DNA from: Larix kaempferi
Taxonomy: Eukaryota > Streptophyta > Pinopsida > Pinales > Pinaceae
Length of the DNA stretch: 64,000 bases
Direction: 5' to 3'
Assembly: GCA_027924585.1 (NCBI GenBank)
Contig: BSBM01000260.1
Location: 15,079,001 to 15,143,000, forward strand
Shown here in pieces: positions 58,360 through 63,700 of this stretch (the stretch's first letter is position 1; the number at the start of each line of letters is the position of its first letter). A program made the translations under genes and the position numbers. Below the pieces are notes generated by a model. That model made no database searches and was not told the origin of the DNA. It saw only the letters and a list, made by a program, of their open reading frames with translations.

Positions 58360-59549
58360 CATGATACACACTATCTTTGTGTCTTGAATATGGGCAGTAT
58401 ATCTTCGTTCAATTGATGTTTTGCAAGATAATGTTGGCAGATTTAGATATTCTGAATCACATGCAGGTCTGTTAGAATGAATTAATATTCAGTAAATATC
58501 TTGTTTGTGGGAATGCAGACTGGCACAACTATGTCAGATCAGATGGATCTCCTCATGGAGCAAGTAAAGATGCTGGCTGGCGAGGTTGCTTTTAGTAGTA
58601 GTTCCCTGAAACGACTTTCTGAACAAGCTGCAAAGAATCCAGTGGACATTAGAATTCAAGTATGCTTTTATTACTACTATTATGAACGAAAGTTTAAAAC
58701 TCATCCTTCATATATTTTCTATCATGACTGTCTAAACAGTACTTCAGGATAGTCAGTATCTGTCTATAGTGCAACACCATCGTTTGTAGCAGTTTGGATA
58801 TCGACACCCTAATTGTTAGTTTGATATGAAGGCTCAAATACAAAAACTGGAGGATGAGATTGAAGAGAAAAAACGGCAAATGAGAATCTTGGAGCAGCGA
58901 ATTTCTGGAGCTGGAGAAGCCATTGCAAATAATGCATCTCCAGCAGAAATGCAACAGGTAATGTGGTTTTACTATTCTTAGATATTTGTTGACAAATTTC
59001 TCATGTCTATTGGATTGATACGATTTACTAGTGGTATCTATCTGGTGCATGAAAAAAGAAATTAGGCTAGATATTTTTGACATGTATGGGTGGAAAGTGC
59101 TTAAAGTGAAAGCATCTGTGTTCAAATCCTTAGGTGCAGTATTCATGTATGTAGCCTGTTTATTGTTGGTTGTTGTTATTGACAATTCTACAAAATCTTT
59201 GGTATGCAGACAGTTGCAAAGTTAACGAGCCAGTGCAATGAGAAAGCTTTTGAGTTGGAGGTAAGTCAAATCAATCTAAGTTTCCTTATATTTACCCAAG
59301 TGTGATGAACTATGCTCCAATGCCTGTTGTATGCCAGGCTGTTTGAATAAGAAGTGAAACTTATACTGTTGTAGCAGTTTTGTCCTTTGCTCTATTTTGA
59401 TATTGCAAATTGTATTCTTCTATTTTCTGGAATATTTTACTTGGTTTATGTTACATTTTTTGAGAACCTATTTAATTCTCTGAGATTATACATGGATGCA
59501 GATAAAGTCGGCCGACAATCGTATCCTCCAAGATCAGCTGCAAGCGAAG
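6091..59549 (+). CDS. KIN-7: Kinesin-7 (CENP-E-like, KIN-7C/D type) gene, partial, 15 exons
   Basis: This is a plus-end-type microtubule motor of the plant kinesin-7 family. Joined exons: 6091-6156, 17553-17606, 17926-17985, 20872-20950, 24999-25066, 34139-34195, 34320-34424, 51993-52097, 52802-52909, 53047-53178, 53480-53662, 57704-57934, 58519-58659, 58832-58957, 59210-59260 and 59502-59549 (exons 4 and 5 share a split codon and are counted here as 4a/4b). They make 538 codons with no stop. Visible motifs are [11 protein letters not shown] (switch I), LIDLAGSE (switch II), [38 protein letters not shown] (end of motor and neck), then coiled coil and the tail block [18 protein letters not shown] typical of plant organelle-annotated KIN-7 proteins. 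The P-loop exons are upstream of the window and the tail continues to the right of it. All introns are GT-AG. Intron lengths range from 124 bp to 17,568 bp. Which KIN-7 paralogue this is, and where the protein is located, cannot be decided because the N-terminus is absent. Confidence 0.95.
6157..9700. other. Intron 1, first part: no gene seen
   Basis: There are no protein motifs on either strand. Bases 7450-7640 contain a TATA-like ctataaataag near 7573 in a context that looks like an LTR promoter. Bases 9330-9450 look similar (ctttatatagg, then aataaaattacc). Neither could be given ends. Confidence 0.4.
8090..8325 (+). repeat. Dispersed repeat, copy 1 of 2
   Basis: About 230 bp, starting catatttgatcccatgatc and including gccttatttataaga and cttcaacatgatgaa, recurs in direct orientation at 13806-14030 with moderate divergence. 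It is probably part of an LTR or other interspersed repeat. Confidence 0.75.
9716..11160 (-). mobile_element. Degenerate copia reverse transcriptase and RNase H
   Basis: Read on the minus strand, 11033-10985 gives [19 protein letters not shown] (the copia RT start, EKYKAR-x-VARGF). It continues through RT-like text with stops to about 10330. Then 10110-9850 gives [17 protein letters not shown] and [11 protein letters not shown], the copia RNase H motifs [14 protein letters not shown] and S-x-EA-WL-KL. Many stops and shifts show an old copy. Confidence 0.8.
11161..12745. other. Intron 1, middle: no gene seen
   Basis: This stretch is AT-rich with short unsupported ORFs on the minus strand (for example 12217-12023 and 12056-11805) that I cannot assign to a family. 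Near 11500-11600 the phrase tgattgcttaggtagattattgcttaga recurs imperfectly. Confidence 0.4.
12746..12995. repeat. Tandem duplication, 2 x 125 bp
   Basis: The unit at 12746-12870 is repeated at 12871-12995 with two visible substitutions (gtagcagcc to gtagaagcc, and cccgatc to cctgatc). This is a recent local duplication inside intron 1. Confidence 0.95.
12996..15177. other. Intron 1: interspersed repeat debris
   Basis: No gene was recognised. Bases 13259-13330 are T-rich. Bases 14640-14840 carry ccggttcaa/aaccaatcc text, and the inverted complement caatgttatcaaaacagg resembles the ends of the 33275-33961 element, so a hAT-like fragment may lie here. A minus ORF (15021-14689, 110 aa) matches no family I know. 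Confidence 0.35.
13806..14030 (+). repeat. Dispersed repeat, copy 2 of 2
   Basis: This is the counterpart of the repeat at 8090-8325: catatttgatcccatgatc, gccttatttataaga and gcttcaacatgatgaagag recur in the same order and orientation. Confidence 0.75.
15178..15902. mobile_element. Possible non-autonomous hAT-like element
   Basis: The left end, cagggtttgccgaatttcgg, and the right end read on the other strand, cagggttgaattcgaattcg, form imperfect inverted repeats beginning CAGGGTT, a start common in hAT elements. The interior has no coding capacity but contains a GC-richer patch with repeated gggctaca. I could not find an 8-bp target duplication, so the borders are tentative. Confidence 0.45.
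15903..17552. other. Intron 1, last part: no gene seen
   Basis: The sequence between the possible hAT-like element and the kinesin exon at 17553 has only short ORFs with no recognised motif. Confidence 0.5.
17553..17606 (+). CDS. Kinesin-7 exon (motor; [13 protein letters not shown])
   Basis: This exon has 18 codons in phase 0, acceptor ggcag and donor GTAAAT. It encodes [18 protein letters not shown], the motor strand and helix with the invariant SYLEIYNE motif. It is separated from the previous exon by an 11.4-kb intron. Confidence 0.95.
17926..17985 (+). CDS. Kinesin-7 exon (motor; [20 protein letters not shown])
   Basis: This exon has 20 codons in phase 0, acceptor tttcag and donor GTATGC. 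NDLLDP plus LRVREDAQ is the standard kinesin stretch after IYNE. The preceding intron is only 319 bp. Confidence 0.95.
17986..20871. other. Kinesin intron 3: no gene seen
   Basis: This intron is 2886 bp and AT-rich. ORFs on either strand (for example 19610-19807 and 20431-20664) have no recognisable domain. Confidence 0.55.
20872..20950 (+). CDS. Kinesin-7 exon (motor; [19 protein letters not shown])
   Basis: This 79-nt exon has acceptor gtgcag and donor GTATTT. It ends after the first base of a codon (phase 1), the only non-phase-0 junction seen in this gene. It encodes the G[21 protein letters not shown] block typical of plant KIN-7. Confidence 0.95.
20951..23235. other. Kinesin intron 4, first part: LTR-like debris
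   Basis: No coding motif was found. Around 21880-22080 the phrases aaaaccccaatggggaaaaa and ggggaaaatcctcaaaatt resemble LTR sequence. A 20-bp unit (tgctttaactgaagctttga) repeats about three times at 22768-22830. Confidence 0.4.
23236..24357. repeat. 806-bp tandem duplication with a 479-bp deletion in copy 2
   Basis: The phrase aagtccggagccttgtccaa occurs at 23241 and again at 24047 (offset 806). From 24158 the sequence jumps to the region matching 23831 (offset 327). Copy 2 therefore lacks 479 bp of copy 1. A short ta overlap lies at the deletion point. Both copies carry cctctatacgggagg/cctttacacggaagg-type short repeats. Confidence 0.88.
24358..24998. other. Kinesin intron 4, last part: no gene seen
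   Basis: This stretch is AT-rich with no supported coding region. Confidence 0.55.
24999..25066 (+). CDS. Kinesin-7 exon (switch [16 protein letters not shown])
   Basis: This 68-nt exon completes the split codon of the previous exon. Acceptor is gatag, donor GTATGA. It encodes [20 protein letters not shown], with the switch I motif N-x-x-SSRSH that binds the nucleotide phosphate and magnesium in kinesins. Confidence 0.95.
25067..28649. other. Kinesin intron 5, first part: no gene seen
   Basis: A minus ORF at 26962-26627 (111 aa, beginning near [10 protein letters not shown]-type text) has no family I recognise. The remainder has no coding signature. It is probably old repeat sequence. Confidence 0.4.
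28658..32105 (+). mobile_element. hAT DNA transposon, family B, nearly intact
   Basis: This element is 3448 bp with a perfect 8-bp target duplication TTTTAGAG (28650-28657 and 32106-32113). The ends start CTAAGAAACCGG on the left and CTAAGTCACCTGACACGGGG on the other strand at the right. Both subterminal regions carry many CGTGTCC/GGACACG motifs, the kind of repeated site hAT transposases bind. The transposase gene on the plus strand is almost open. It lies inside kinesin intron 5, in the same direction as the host gene. Confidence 0.93.
29078..31610 (+). pseudogene. hAT transposase (BED finger, DUF659, hAT dimerisation), two breaks
   Basis: The first ATG is at 29078 ([17 protein letters not shown]). 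A BED-type zinc finger is at 29266-29440 ([17 protein letters not shown], then [10 protein letters not shown]). A DUF659-like region is near 29860-30150 ([20 protein letters not shown]). A GT-AG intron (30154-30263) separates PQ from [12 protein letters not shown]. The hAT C-terminal dimerisation region is near 31100-31290 ([20 protein letters not shown]). The tail is acidic (runs of E and D) and ends at TGA 31610. The breaks are an A-run indel near 29252-29258, which puts the N-terminus in a different frame, and an in-frame TAG at 30558-30560. About 807 codons in total, full-length for the family. Confidence 0.88.
32114..33266. other. Intron 5, between the two hAT elements: no gene seen
   Basis: No coding motifs. 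A short internal repeat (atatggggttaaatgt, twice at 33129-33187) and a C-run at 32350 are present. Confidence 0.5.
33275..33961. mobile_element. Non-autonomous hAT element (687 bp)
   Basis: A perfect 8-bp target duplication CATTTGAC (33267-33274 and 33962-33969) flanks inverted repeats CAACGTTTTTAAAACCGG (left) and CAATGTTTTAAAAACCAG (right, other strand). The subterminal regions are full of aaccgg/ccggtt motifs. The interior has no transposase, and carries an (AT)n tract at 33735-33760. The start CAAYGTT resembles family A but the interior does not. Confidence 0.92.
33735..33760. repeat. (AT)n microsatellite
   Basis: About 13 uninterrupted AT units inside the non-autonomous hAT element. Confidence 0.95.
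34139..34195 (+). CDS. Kinesin-7 exon (motor; [14 protein letters not shown])
   Basis: This exon has 19 codons in phase 0, acceptor atgcag and donor GTAAGA. It encodes the variable loop between switch I and switch II. The preceding intron is 9.1 kb and carries two hAT elements. Confidence 0.93.
34320..34424 (+). CDS. Kinesin-7 exon (switch [14 protein letters not shown])
   Basis: This exon has 35 codons in phase 0, acceptor ttgcag and donor GTATGC. It contains DLAGSE (switch II) and [17 protein letters not shown] (helix alpha-4), the microtubule-binding core. It is only 124 bp after the previous exon. Confidence 0.96.
34425..36025. other. Kinesin intron 7, first part: AT-rich, then possible copia 3' end
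   Basis: Bases 34425-35520 are AT-rich with no motif. Bases 35540-36025 lie downstream, on the minus strand, of the copia RNase H and could be the 3' LTR of that element, but I could not define ends. Confidence 0.4.
36026..36585 (-). mobile_element. Copia RNase H domain remnant
   Basis: The minus strand reads [43 protein letters not shown], then after a shift [45 protein letters not shown] and [14 protein letters not shown]. This is the full set of copia RNase H motifs up to the pol end. One frameshift or stop lies between the halves (about 36326-36381). Upstream pol is absent. Confidence 0.9.
36600..37900 (+). other. Purine-rich region upstream of a copia protease remnant
   Basis: This region is rich in ggcag, gtag and agcag text. 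Bases 37310-37500 contain an imperfect repeat (gaaagttgtaggaagccttgggtagtagtaag, twice). It may be LTR, leader or gag remains of the plus-strand copia piece that follows, but no gag motif is clear. Confidence 0.35.
37905..38170 (+). mobile_element. Copia protease-region remnant
   Basis: The plus strand reads SSASSHMT (the active-site neighbourhood of copia protease, normally DSGAS-HM). After a frame change it reads VMYV near 38075, then [20 protein letters not shown], the conserved stretch downstream of the protease. The orientation is opposite to the RNase H piece at 36026-36585, so this is a second element. Confidence 0.8.
38225..38666 (-). mobile_element. LINE ORF1 (DUF4283-like) remnant
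   Basis: The minus strand reads [33 protein letters not shown], then in an overlapping frame [20 protein letters not shown]. This resembles plant LINE ORF1/DUF4283 text (VWVRL-x-LP-x-x-FW-x-x-x-x-L-x-AIG-x-x-LG). It is a fragment with at least one frameshift. Confidence 0.65.
38918..41559. other. Kinesin intron 7, middle: no gene seen
   Basis: This is a mixture of G-rich and T-rich sequence with no coding motif. Bases 39480-40740 have an LTR-like look (tataaaaagacatctaggg near 39520, repeated cttggagt), but no ends were found. Confidence 0.4.
41605..41740. repeat. Local duplication with AT/AC microsatellites
   Basis: The phrase cactttttgaaa(c/t)agggtac, followed by ttgggtacgtc-agggtac and then (ta)n, occurs twice, about 74 bp apart. 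An (ac)n tract lies between the copies. Confidence 0.85.
42335..42848 (+). mobile_element. Possible short solo LTR
   Basis: A 514-bp segment starts TGTAACCGCGG and ends GCTAAACA. A TATA-like caatataaatag lies near 42570. The flanks are AGAAA and AGTAA (4 of 5 bases match). It looks like an LTR promoter region, but the target duplication is imperfect. Confidence 0.4.
43261..45875 (-). pseudogene. hAT transposase pseudogene, copy 2 (more complete)
   Basis: In coding order: a BED zinc finger (about 45780-45690, [20 protein letters not shown]); a DUF659-like part with [19 protein letters not shown] and [18 protein letters not shown] on one open stretch (45105-44377); a middle exon ending at 44122 (GTAAGT donor); the hAT dimerisation exon 43985-43864 ([29 protein letters not shown]); and a C-terminal exon 43702-43261 with an acidic run. 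Breaks are TAG at 45353-45351 (also present in copy 1), TAG near 45250, and a one-base deletion near 45116 relative to copy 1. Confidence 0.87.
46134..46463. repeat. Tandem duplication, 2 x 165 bp, within hAT copy 2
   Basis: Bases 46134-46298 are repeated at 46299-46463 with few differences (ctacatacccgtgagacg against ctatatacccgtgagatg). Copy 1 of the element has only one unit, so the duplication arose after the copies separated. Confidence 0.92.
47520..47750. repeat. Degenerate tandem repeat (gtgaaggcaacc units)
   Basis: Units containing gtgaaggcaac-cgtgaagg and gtgagacagc-gt repeat about six times in two length forms (near 35 and 45 bp) inside the solo LTR. The minus ORFs over this region are by-products of the repeat. 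Confidence 0.85.
48130..48350. repeat. AT-rich tandem duplication, 2 x 110 bp
   Basis: The phrase ataaagtctttattaataaa recurs with a 110-bp offset (48156 and 48266), with the following accataaagtgaaggtccaaaagg also duplicated. It lies inside the solo LTR and is not seen in the family C copy at 53787. Confidence 0.88.
49317..50760. other. Kinesin intron 7, late part: no gene seen
   Basis: A plus ORF at 49830-50117 (95 aa, one hydrophobic segment near its C-terminus) has no recognised family and sits in intron sequence. I do not call it a gene. Confidence 0.45.
50765..50860 (-). mobile_element. tRNA-like SINE head (fragment)
   Basis: The minus strand reads TGGCTAGCTCATCTGTTAGA near 50828-50809, resembling the A box and D-arm of a tRNA. 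It is followed by ccaatggggagtttgatcaac, a decayed B-box-like stretch near 50780. A (TA)n tract (50836-50861) adjoins it. It is a likely SINE head rather than a functional tRNA. Confidence 0.45.
50877..51165 (-). mobile_element. tRNA-derived SINE with 62-bp tandem body
   Basis: The minus strand from 51165 shows an A-box-like TAGCTGAATCAGTTG (about 51152-51138) and a good B box GGTTCAAATCC (51091-51081) inside a stem ccggGTTCAAATCCgg, as in the T-arm of a tRNA. Below it lie three 62-bp tandem units starting at 50879, 50941 and 51003 (plus strand ctTGCAGGTTCCCYCCATGT type). Such a head plus body fits a polymerase III SINE. No poly-A or flanking duplication was found. Confidence 0.55.
51166..51992. 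other. End of kinesin intron 7: no gene seen
   Basis: There are short unsupported ORFs on both strands at 51271-51594. The pyrimidine tract and acceptor at 51990-51992 precede the kinesin exon. Confidence 0.5.
51993..52097 (+). CDS. Kinesin-7 exon (motor; [19 protein letters not shown])
   Basis: This exon has 35 codons in phase 0, acceptor atgcag and donor GTATGC. It encodes loop 12 and helix alpha-5 ([14 protein letters not shown]). It follows a 17,568-bp intron, the largest in the gene within this window. Confidence 0.96.
52573..52635 (+). pseudogene. Relic in-frame copy of the 5' part of the next kinesin exon
   Basis: After an intact-looking acceptor (tcatacag), 21 codons read [20 protein letters not shown] plus F without a stop. 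This clearly matches the first 21 codons of the exon at 52802 ([21 protein letters not shown]). The surrounding intron sequence is also duplicated (about 52404-52636 against 52637-52868, offset near 230 bp). The copy ends without a donor, where it runs into the repeat of the intron. It is probably a dead exon from a tandem duplication, but use as a cryptic exon is possible. Confidence 0.8.
52802..52909 (+). CDS. Kinesin-7 exon (end of motor and neck; [14 protein letters not shown])
   Basis: This exon has 36 codons in phase 0, acceptor tcatacag and donor GTGAGT. It holds the last motor strand and helix alpha-6 (TPASSN[11 protein letters not shown]) and the start of the neck. The intact copy is chosen over the shortened one at 52573 because it alone has a donor and joins in frame to the following exon. 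Confidence 0.95.
53047..53178 (+). CDS. Kinesin-7 exon (neck coiled coil)
   Basis: This exon has 44 codons in phase 0, acceptor gatag and donor GTTTTT. It encodes [20 protein letters not shown] followed by LKRG and EELLTLRQQ, a heptad-rich neck and stalk typical of KIN-7. Confidence 0.94.
53274..53426. repeat. Minisatellite, 3 x 51 bp, in a 301-bp kinesin intron
   Basis: The unit aaccagaggttattggaata, continuing taattatagatttaggtaaatagattttata, starts at 53274, 53325 and 53376. The third copy has two changes. It makes up half of the intron between exons 53047-53178 and 53480-53662. Confidence 0.95.
53480..53662 (+). CDS. Kinesin-7 exon (coiled coil, RHSFGEEE end)
   Basis: This exon has 61 codons in phase 0, acceptor attag and donor GTAATG. 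It encodes the acidic coiled coil [20 protein letters not shown], then [13 protein letters not shown], and ends HRHSFGEEE as in plant KIN-7C/D-type proteins. Confidence 0.94.
53787..56499 (+). mobile_element. Solo LTR, family C copy 2 (2713 bp)
   Basis: It starts TGTTAAATTTTGGTTAGGG and ends CTAAAAAATTAACA. A perfect 5-bp target duplication AAAAC flanks it (53782-53786 and 56500-56504). No gag-pol is present. Its first part (aattttcatctctttcaact near 53911) and its last 0.8 kb match the solo LTR at 46868-49262, while the middle differs. It lies in the kinesin intron between 53662 and 57704. Confidence 0.92.
56745..57140 (-). mobile_element. LINE-type RNase H remnant
   Basis: The minus strand reads [17 protein letters not shown] (near 57005-56955), then MIFGDSF and a decayed tail. 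This matches the RNase H motif (TNN-x-AE-x-x-AL, then GDS) carried by many plant LINEs. A C-run (57057-57070) and several stops interrupt it. It could instead be a decayed cellular RNase H-like copy. Confidence 0.6.
57704..57934 (+). CDS. Kinesin-7 exon (tail linker, [18 protein letters not shown])
   Basis: This exon has 77 codons in phase 0, acceptor tttcag and donor GTAAGG. Most of it is a low-conservation linker. The end [18 protein letters not shown] matches the conserved motif before the DQMDLL block of KIN-7 tails. The frame is open throughout and the phase agrees with both neighbours. Confidence 0.88.
58275..58354. repeat. Compound (CT)n(AT)n microsatellite
   Basis: About 23 CT units pass directly into about 17 AT units in the intron before the DQMDLL exon. 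Confidence 0.97.
58519..58659 (+). CDS. Kinesin-7 exon ([18 protein letters not shown] tail block)
   Basis: This exon has 47 codons in phase 0, acceptor atgcag and donor GTATGC. It encodes [20 protein letters not shown] and [11 protein letters not shown], the most diagnostic tail block of the plant KIN-7C/D-like group. A long CT/AT microsatellite lies about 160 bp upstream. Confidence 0.95.
58832..58957 (+). CDS. Kinesin-7 exon (tail coiled coil)
   Basis: This exon has 42 codons in phase 0. The acceptor is an unusual tgaag with a poor pyrimidine tract and the donor is GTAATG. It encodes [20 protein letters not shown] followed by RISGAGEA and [10 protein letters not shown], coiled coil as in the family. 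Confidence 0.92.
59210..59260 (+). CDS. Kinesin-7 exon ([17 protein letters not shown])
   Basis: This exon has 17 codons in phase 0, acceptor atgcag and donor GTAAGT. It encodes [17 protein letters not shown], a conserved tail segment of this kinesin group. Confidence 0.93.
59502..59549 (+). CDS. Kinesin-7 exon ([16 protein letters not shown])
   Basis: This exon has 16 codons in phase 0, acceptor atgcag and donor GTGAAT. It encodes [16 protein letters not shown]. It is the last kinesin exon in the window. The next intron has received the copia retrotransposon that begins near 59672, and the tail continues beyond 64000. Confidence 0.93.
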
Positions 59550-59671
59550 GTGAATTGTTTGCTTGCTTTTACTTTAATTGTTTTCAAAACATTTTTTCTA
59601 AATTGAAAAAGACTTCTTATATTCATATAAACTTATTTACAATAAGAAAAGCTAGCAGTGGTGCTAGAAAG

Positions 59672-60600
59672 TGACAACAAGGAAGGTCTTCTATCATTGC
59701 ACGTGTCCTTGCATGCTAGAAGACATAAAACATGAAGCCAAATGTATTAATGTAATTTTCCAAAGTTTAGACTTAGGAAAAGTGCATTAAGTGATCTAAT
59801 TACTAATTGACTTAATGGAGTCACTTTTATAAAGTTGAAGTAAAAATAATTTAAGTGATGGCTAATCTAATCTTGGCCATTGATCTCACCGGAGAATCTC
59901 ATCCATTGATCCATAGTGAGATGTTAGAGTTTTCGCTTGGCCATTGAGTTAAAAGGAGGATTAATTTGGTGGAGAGGACACACAGACATACAAAGAGATT
60001 TCTTACTCATAGCTTTCAGCCGGAGAGTAAGAAAGAAAGTTTGCAGAAGAATTTTACCGAGGAGAAGACAGAGGAACTTTCATCCAGAGGATTGACAGGG
60101 CGACTTTGGCGAGAGAGAGAAGGCCGTATGGATTCACAGAGAGAGGGCCGTATAGATTTGCAAAGGCCGTACAACAGCCGTAGAGGGGTTCACACGTGTG
60201 ACGCAGGGCTGTACGGATTCCGTACAGTGACGCAGAGGGCCGTACAGCTACACAGGAGGGTTGTACAGGTTTGTGGGTTGTCTTAGTGAATTTCGGTGGC
60301 TCGATTTTGTCAGGTTGGGTGAAAAATCGATTTTTCTGGATTGTACTTGTTCTATATCTTCATAATAAAATATCTTCTCAGATTGCTGCACCGGTTTTTC
60401 CATCTTGGGTTTTTTTTGGGGGTTTATACGTAAAAAGATTGATGTCTCTATTGATGTGATTGATGTTATATTTCTCTCGGTATTTTATTTTCTGCTGCAT
60501 TGTGAAGAAATCTATTTGTGGTTAAAAGTTATATTTGGGTTTAATTAAAGTTATATTTGGGTATTTTATTTTCTGCACTCAAGATTGGATTTTAAGGAAA
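59672..60600 (+). repeat. Copia 5' LTR (approximate ends)
   Basis: This is defined by the primer-binding site on its right and by the change from kinesin intron sequence on its left. Bases 60115-60270 contain repeated ggccgta/ccgtacag motifs. The last bases before the primer-binding site (tttaga) do not end in the usual CA, so the right end is uncertain. Confidence 0.6.
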
Positions 60601-60606
60601 TTTAGA

Positions 60607-60618
60607 TGGTATCAGAGC
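60607..60618 (+). promoter_or_regulatory. Primer-binding site (initiator tRNA-Met)
   Basis: TGGTATCAGAGC is the standard plant copia/gypsy primer-binding site, where the 3' end of initiator methionine tRNA starts minus-strand DNA synthesis. Confidence 0.95.
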
Positions 60619-60703
60619 TCTTCTGAGCAGATCTGAGAGAAAGCAGCAGTTATTGGATAATTAGGGGCATATCGATCCTAGGGTTTATAGGTACACTTCA
60701 TTA

Positions 60704-63700
60704 TGGCCATACAGTTGAGAGTTGAGGATAGACTCCAGGGAGCTCAGAACTTTCCTACTTGGAAAGAGAGGATCACTAGGATCCTGGATGTTAGTGATGC
60801 TGAGGAGCACATTGACGACCAGAACGTTGCTTCCACAGATTCGACAGTTGGCAAGGTGGAAGAAGGTAGATTCTAGAGCTATGTTGATAATATTGGATGG
60901 GGTGAAGGACCACATAGTCCCTCACCTTTCCGGGAAGAAGTCTGCATTGGAAATGTAGAAGGCTTTGGAAAGCCTTTACCAGAGCAAGAACGAAAACTAG
61001 AAGATGGGGCTACAAGAGAGGTTACGTAGTACCAGGATGTCTAAGGGTGAAGGAGTGGTGCCTTATCTCACAAGGCTCACACAGATCAAAGATGAGCTTG
61101 GAGCAGTGGGCTCTAAGACTGAGGATGAGGAGCTAGTTCGTATAGCTCTCAATGGCTTTTCTAAGCCATGAAATGTCTTTGTTAAAGGCATGGTGGCTAG
61201 GGAGAAGCTCCCTGATTGGCAGAGATTGTGAGATGACTTCGTATAGGAAGAGATCCGTATGGGTCAAGGTTTAGGTTCATCCAGCGGTGCCCCACAGATC
61301 GTGAATGAAGAGGCTCTAGCCCTTACAAGCAAAGGCAAGGGGAAGACAAAGAAGAAGAAGGGTGGTAAGAAGAACATTGACATGTCAAAGGTCAAGTCTT
61401 TCATCTGCCACAAGCATAGACACTTTGCCTCCCAGTGCCCAGAGAAGAAGAAGAAGAACAACACACAGATGGCAAGTTCAGCAGAGGTGGATGAGTTCAA
61501 CAAGAGTTTTGATGAGGACTTTTGTTTGATAGCTTGCATGGCAAGTTCCATCAACAACAACATCTGGTATGTTGACAGCAGTGCATCTTGTCATATGATA
61601 GGACATAGATCTTTCTTCAAGAGCTTGCAGGAGGGTGGAGTAAATATCCACATTGAGTTAGGAGATGATGCGCGGTATCAGGCGCAAGGAGTTGGTATTG
61701 TTTCGTTTCAGAGGGAGTCTGAGAAGCCCATCAGCTTTGCTGATGTATTATATGTTCCGGGGATGACAAAGAATCTCATATCTGTTTCCACACAGGAAGA
61801 CAAGGGTTTTCTAGTGACCTTCCGGGATAGGAAAGTGTATAGCAGGCCCAAGGGGTCAGATCAGATGTTGGATCAGATGATTGGGGTCCGGAGTGGGAAG
61901 GTTTATAGATTACCGTTCGAGCCTGCAAAGGATTTGGTTAGTAGCAACAATGATAATGAGTTGTGGCATAGGAGGATGACACACTTACATCATGGGGCAC
62001 TGAGACATCTGAGACAGGTAGTTATTGGAGTTCCTCCGGTATAAGAGGAAAAGCATAACCATTGCAAGGGTTGTTCGTTGGGGAAGAACATCAAGAGACC
62101 TTTCCCACATAGTGAACACAAGTCTAATGGGACCTTGGACTTGGTGTATTCGGATGTATGCGGATCGATGAGTGTTCATTCTTTCAGTGGTTACAGTGTT
62201 TGTGTCACATGCATTGATGACTATTCCAGGAAGACCTGGATCTATTTCCTAAAGGCCAAGTCATAGGTCTTCGAGCGGTTTCAAGCGTTCAAGACTCTTG
62301 TGGAGATCCAGACAAGAAGGAGGATTCGGATATTGAGGACTGACAATGGGGGTGAGTACACTGGCAAGGAGTTATTGGAATATTGTTCATGAGAGGGGAT
62401 CAAGAAGGAACACATTGTTCCTCACACCCCGTAGGAGAATGGAGCGGCGAAGAGGAAGAACATGACACTGGTGAGTGCAGTCAAGGCCATCCTATTTGAT
62501 CGGGGATTGCCACTATTCCTATGGCTAGAGGCATTTCGTACTTCAGTATATGTCTAGAACAGGTGTCGTCACTCAGCTTTGGGGAGGAAGACACCTAAGG
62601 AGGTATTCACAGGTACTAGAACGGATGTGAGTCATTTACGCATATTTGGGAGTATCTGCTATTGTCACATTCATGTTGACACTAGGAAGAAACTGGACCC
62701 TTTAGGTGAGAAGGGGCTTCTAGTTGGTTACAGTGAAACTTCCAAGGCATACAAAGTTTATGTCTCGACTCGCAAGAGGATCATTGTGAGCAAGGATGTC
62801 CAGTTTGATGAGTTCAAAGCCTTAAGAAGATCTATGGACTTACCAACATAGGAGCAACCAGTAGAGGACTCGGGAGTCAAGTTGGAGGAACCACAGGTAT
62901 AGGTACAGACACAGGGCACAGGTTCTGGTAGTCAGAGGGAGTCAGGTGGACAGGATCTTCCTATCATTGATGTGGAGGATGAGCAGCAACATGAGGAGGA
63001 TATCCAACAGCCGCAACAGGTAGACACTAGGCCACGACTTAGGTGGTACAGGTCCACAGTTCAGGATTCCAGACAGGTAAGTCTTCCACAGAGCTCCATG
63101 AGGCGAAGCAAACCATCATATAGACTTAGCTATTTGGCACTGATGACGAAGTTGATTAACTTCGAGCCTTCCAGTTTCGAGGAGGCTGCACAACATGATG
63201 TGTGGCAAGAGGCCATGGTTGAGGAGTATGACTCATCATGAAGAACCAGGTATGGGAGGTTGTGCCGAGGCTTGGAGGTAAAAAGGTGGTGGGATCCAGG
63301 TGGATTTACAATGTAAAGCATGCAACATAGTGAAGTGTGGAGAAGTACAAGGCATGCTTCGTGGATAAGGGGTATTCACAGAAGGAAGGCATTGACTATG
63401 AGGAGAGCTTTGCCCTTATCGCCAAATACTCTTCTATTCAGACTATCCTATCATTGACAACAGAGATGGGTTGGCGCGTTCATCAGATGGACGTGAAGAC
63501 TTCCTTCCTCAACGAAGTTATAGAGGAAGAGGTGTATATTGAGCAACCATAGGGGTTTGAGGTGGAGAGCAGGGAGTCACATGTATGCAGGTTGCAAAGA
63601 GCTCTTTATGGGCTCAAGTAGGCACCTCGAGCATGGTACTCAAGCATCGACAACTATCTACGGGATATGGGATTCCAGGGAGTGAGGTAGACCACAATTT

